A stretch of DNA of 64,000 nt. Source: Mojavia pulchra JT2-VF2. Its GTDB lineage: Bacteria; Cyanobacteriota; Cyanobacteriia; Cyanobacteriales; Nostocaceae. The notes beneath the pieces were generated by a model. The model saw only the letters and a list, made by a program, of their open reading frames with translations, searched no databases and was not told where the DNA came from. Below are positions 61,382-64,000 of this stretch, piece by piece; position 1 is the first letter of the stretch, and the number at the start of each line of letters is the position of its first letter. The DNA lies in the NCBI GenBank assembly GCA_019359325.1, contig JAHHHN010000008.1:248001-312000 (forward strand), in the 5' to 3' direction. A program made the translations under genes and the position numbers.

Positions 61382-64000
61382 ATGGTGATACAAGGGCAAC
61401 TTTACCAAATTACAGGCAATGAGCCGATACTGCTGGACGATCCCTACAAGGTTTGGGTAATTCAATCTGGCTCGATCGCATTGTTTGCTGTCACAGTTAA
61501 AAATGGTGTTATCGAAGGTACTCGCCGTTATTTATGCAGTTGTAGTACAGGGGAGGCACTTTTTGGAACCGCTGCTAGTTCTGGCAATCAGCACCGCCAG
61601 ATTTTGGCAGTACCAGTTGGAGAGACAGAACTGCTACAAGTACATCAGGAATGCTTCAGTGAGTTAGTAACAAATGCAGATGCAAGAGCGATCGCTTGGG
61701 TGGAAAATTGGTTAGAGCAACTTGGTAGTGTACCTCAGTTCGCTACACCCATAATTCAGGTGAAAGCGGCTGAACAAGCACGATTTTCTCTGATCGCTGG
61801 TCAGACTTTCCAACCAGAAGCGGGTGTTGTTTGTTGGGTACAGCTTCAGCAAGGGACTGTCCGCTTTTTGGGGTTTGAGGATTTGACTTTGACAAGTGCA
61901 GCAGGTACTTTTTGTCTGGGCGATCAAATCTGGCTAGAAGCTGTAGAGGAAGTTCAATTTACCACTGTTGCTACTTCCGAAATCTCCAACTCGGATACTT
62001 TACTCTTGGGACTGTCACAATTTCATACTCAATTTCTACACTCTATTGACCTTTTAGATCGGCAAGAAGCGGAGGATGAACTACAACGTTTACGCGATCG
62101 CCAACGCCTCAACCGCCAAGTCACAGCGGAGGCTCTAGGGGAGCTAGCATCTACTCTAAATTATCAAGACGAGCACTTTTTCCTCGAAGGCACACCTTTG
62201 TTAGTTGCTGCTGGTGCGGTAGGAAGGGCTTCGGGGGTGAAAATCTGCCCTCCGGCTCGCTCGGAGAACCTCAAGCGGGTTAAAGAACCATTGGAGGCAA
62301 TTGTCCGGGCTTCACGCATTCGGATGCGACGGGTGTTGTTGCGGGACAACTGGTGGGAGAAGGATTCTGGCCCTTTAGTAGCCTACACCAAGCAGGACAA
62401 CCGGCCAGTTGCACTGTTACCGATATCTGCAACTAGCTATGAAATATTTGACCCAGTTGAGCAAACTCGCCTGAGAGTAAATGAAAGTAGAGCCGCAGCA
62501 CTGGCTCCTGTTGCTTATATGTTTTATCGGTCTTTGCCGGATAAGGCGCTCAAAGCTTGGGATTTACTCCGGTTCGCATTTCAAGGACGTAGTAGGGAAC
62601 TAGTTGCTATTTTATTGACTGGCGTTACCGTAACATTACTAGGGATGCTCACACCCCAAGCAACTGCAATTATCATGGACAACGCAATTCCAGATAGCGA
62701 CAGGGGACTATTGCTGCAAGTTGGATTAGGCTTGTTAGTTGCTGCTTTGGGAATAGCTTTATTTCAGCTAACTCAAGGTTTTGCTATCCTGCGAATGGAA
62801 ACGGCTTCTGACGCTGCCACTCAAGCAGCTGTCTGGGATCGGTTGCTTAAGGAGCCTGTATCCTTTTTTCGTCAGTACACGACAGGTGACCTTCAGTCTC
62901 GCGTATCATCGATTACTACGATTCGTCGTCAACTCAGTGGCAAAACTCTAATAAATTTGATTACCAGTCTGTTCGCACTATTTTACTTGGGACAGTTGTT
63001 TTACTATAACTTCAAATTAGCCTTAGTTGCTGTTGCTGTAGCAGTAGTTGCGATCGCTGTTACTAGCCTCTCTGGTATACTCCTTCTCCGTAAGGTGCGT
63101 CCACTGCTGGAATTGCAGGGAGATATTTTTGGACAGACGGTGCAGTTAATCAACGGAATTTCTAAACTGCATGTTGCTGGCGCTGAGGATCGCGCCTTTG
63201 CTTCTTGGAGTAAAAAGTACTCTCGGCAAGTCAAACTTGAACTCAGTACACAGCAACTTGAAGACTTTGTGGCACTTTTCAATACATTGATGCCCACGCT
63301 AACTTCTGGAATACTTTTTTGGTTTACCATTAGTTTGTTTGAAGAAGCTCAGACTTCAGGAGCGATCGGATTATCTCTTGGCACTTTCCTAGCTTTCAAC
63401 GCAGCTTTTGGCAACTTTATTAGGGGAGCCACAGACCTGAGCAATACAGTTACTGATGTTTTGCAAGTTGTCCCTCAGTGGCAACGCACCCAGCCCATTT
63501 TGGCAACCATACCGGAAGTGAATCTCAGTAAAGCTGATCCAGGCAAGCTCATCGGCAGAATTGTTGTGGATCATGTGACATTTCGCTACCGCAGTGATGG
63601 AGCGCTAACGTTGGATGATGTGAGTATCTCTGCAGAACCTGGGGAGTTCATTGCTTTTGTCGGGGGATCTGGAAGTGGGAAATCGACAATATTCCGCTTA
63701 TTACTAGGGTTTGAAACTCCTGAAGCTGGTACTGTTTACTACGATGGGCAAGACTTATCTGGTTTAGATGTAGACGCTGTACGCCGACAGTTGGGTGTGG
63801 TTTTGCAGGGTGGGCAACTAACAGCCGCTTCGATTTTCGATAATATTGCTGGTGGCGCTCAGATTACCCTAGATGAAGCCTGGGAAGCTGCGCGAATGTC
63901 TGGGTTTGCTGATGATATTGCAACGATGCCAATGGAAATGCATACAGTGATTAGTGAAGGGGGTGGCAATCTTTCTGGAGGACAACGACAGCGGTTGCTG
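61382..64000 (+). CDS. NHLM-type second ABC transporter (partial, 3' end cut)
   Basis: An open frame from ATG 61382 runs to the window edge, 873 codons long, with no stop. The first 400 residues are a soluble domain (MVIQGQLYQITGNEPILL, then ELASTLNYQDEHFF) typical of the second NHLM ABC protein. Membrane helices begin near 410 (LTGVTVTLLGMLTPQATAI). The ATPase domain has Walker A GGSGSGKST near residue 761, and the frame ends within the signature SGGQRQRLL. It lacks a C39 domain. With the C39 protein it probably forms the heteromeric exporter of the lanthipeptides. No ribosome-binding site is obvious. Confidence 0.9.
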   Translation, partial: MVIQGQLYQITGNEPILLDDPYKVWVIQSGSIALFAVTVKNGVIEGTRRYLCSCSTGEALFGTAASSGNQHRQILAVPVGETELLQVHQECFSELVTNADARAIAWVENWLEQLGSVPQFATPIIQVKAAEQARFSLIAGQTFQPEAGVVCWVQLQQGTVRFLGFEDLTLTSAAGTFCLGDQIWLEAVEEVQFTTVATSEISNSDTLLLGLSQFHTQFLHSIDLLDRQEAEDELQRLRDRQRLNRQVTAEALGELASTLNYQDEHFFLEGTPLLVAAGAVGRASGVKICPPARSENLKRVKEPLEAIVRASRIRMRRVLLRDNWWEKDSGPLVAYTKQDNRPVALLPISATSYEIFDPVEQTRLRVNESRAAALAPVAYMFYRSLPDKALKAWDLLRFAFQGRSRELVAILLTGVTVTLLGMLTPQATAIIMDNAIPDSDRGLLLQVGLGLLVAALGIALFQLTQGFAILRMETASDAATQAAVWDRLLKEPVSFFRQYTTGDLQSRVSSITTIRRQLSGKTLINLITSLFALFYLGQLFYYNFKLALVAVAVAVVAIAVTSLSGILLLRKVRPLLELQGDIFGQTVQLINGISKLHVAGAEDRAFASWSKKYSRQVKLELSTQQLEDFVALFNTLMPTLTSGILFWFTISLFEEAQTSGAIGLSLGTFLAFNAAFGNFIRGATDLSNTVTDVLQVVPQWQRTQPILATIPEVNLSKADPGKLIGRIVVDHVTFRYRSDGALTLDDVSISAEPGEFIAFVGGSGSGKSTIFRLLLGFETPEAGTVYYDGQDLSGLDVDAVRRQLGVVLQGGQLTAASIFDNIAGGAQITLDEAWEAARMSGFADDIATMPMEMHTVISEGGGNLSGGQRQRLL

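Noticed and set aside
61244-61465. Minus-strand frame between the two ABC genes
   Set aside because: It overlaps the start of the second ABC gene and reads through repeat-like sequence.
1-64000. tRNA or rRNA genes
   Set aside because: I saw no cloverleaf with a TTCGA-type loop or CCA-type acceptor pattern, and no rRNA-like stretch; a tRNAscan run would settle it.

Overview
The window looks like chromosomal DNA of a filamentous, probably heterocyst-forming cyanobacterium close to Nostoc. The grounds are the many copies of the HIP1 octamer GCGATCGC, a heme oxygenase of the phycobilin pathway, hormogonium-polysaccharide genes, a dynamin that matches the Nostoc punctiforme BDLP in length and motifs, CHAT/CHASE2, DUF1822 and DUF928 proteins, and NHLP/Nif11-type RiPP genes. 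These assignments come from motif recognition and memory of the families; no database search was run.

Layout. 0-11.5 kb is mostly housekeeping: a small acidic protein, an ABA4-like membrane protein behind a perfect 15+15 bp palindrome that resembles a Zur box, a CobW-type metal chaperone, heme oxygenase, GlmM, a four-gene polysaccharide operon (hpsL, hpsN, hpsO, hpsP) and a 1-Cys peroxiredoxin. 11.5-18.8 kb is an accessory block on the minus strand: a dynamin fused to a J domain, a nuclease-like/TPR protein and a BDLP dynamin, with a broken Uma2 gene on each side. 18.8-22.8 kb holds cysK, a 2Fe-2S thioredoxin-like protein, a DUF5331 protein, an intradiol dioxygenase and a histidine-kinase remnant.

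22.8-34.6 kb is a CHAT/secretion locus. A TPR-CHAT protease converges on a large haemagglutinin-type exoprotein. Two tandemly duplicated small genes for peptides with double-glycine leaders follow. Then comes a minus-strand operon of sigma factor, DUF1822, CHAT-CHASE2 and DUF928 genes.

35-64 kb is a large NHLP-type lanthipeptide locus. It has a histidine kinase and a REC-AraC regulator, a PEP-CTERM subtilase-like protease, an NHLP-leader precursor, LanM1, a four-gene block (Cache-HAMP protein, fused permease-like protein, MinD-like ATPase, HExxH protein), a tandem cNMP-binding protein, HlyD, an AraC protein, LanM2, a Nif11-leader precursor, an unknown helical protein, a C39 peptidase ABC transporter, and a second NHLM ABC transporter cut by the window end. 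Both LanM proteins have the CCG zinc motif of ProcM-like enzymes. They would dehydrate and cyclise the precursors, the C39 ABC protein would cut after the GG site, and HlyD with the two ABC proteins would export the product.

The main new points are: a promoter block of about 45 bp shared by the subtilase and the NHLP precursor; a degraded second HlyD 3' end, which shows that the AraC-LanM2-Nif11 module was inserted into an older HlyD-ABC operon; an uncharacterised gluzincin-like protein that could be a leader peptidase; strong stem-loops on both sides of the Nif11 precursor; and the dynamin/J/nuclease island.
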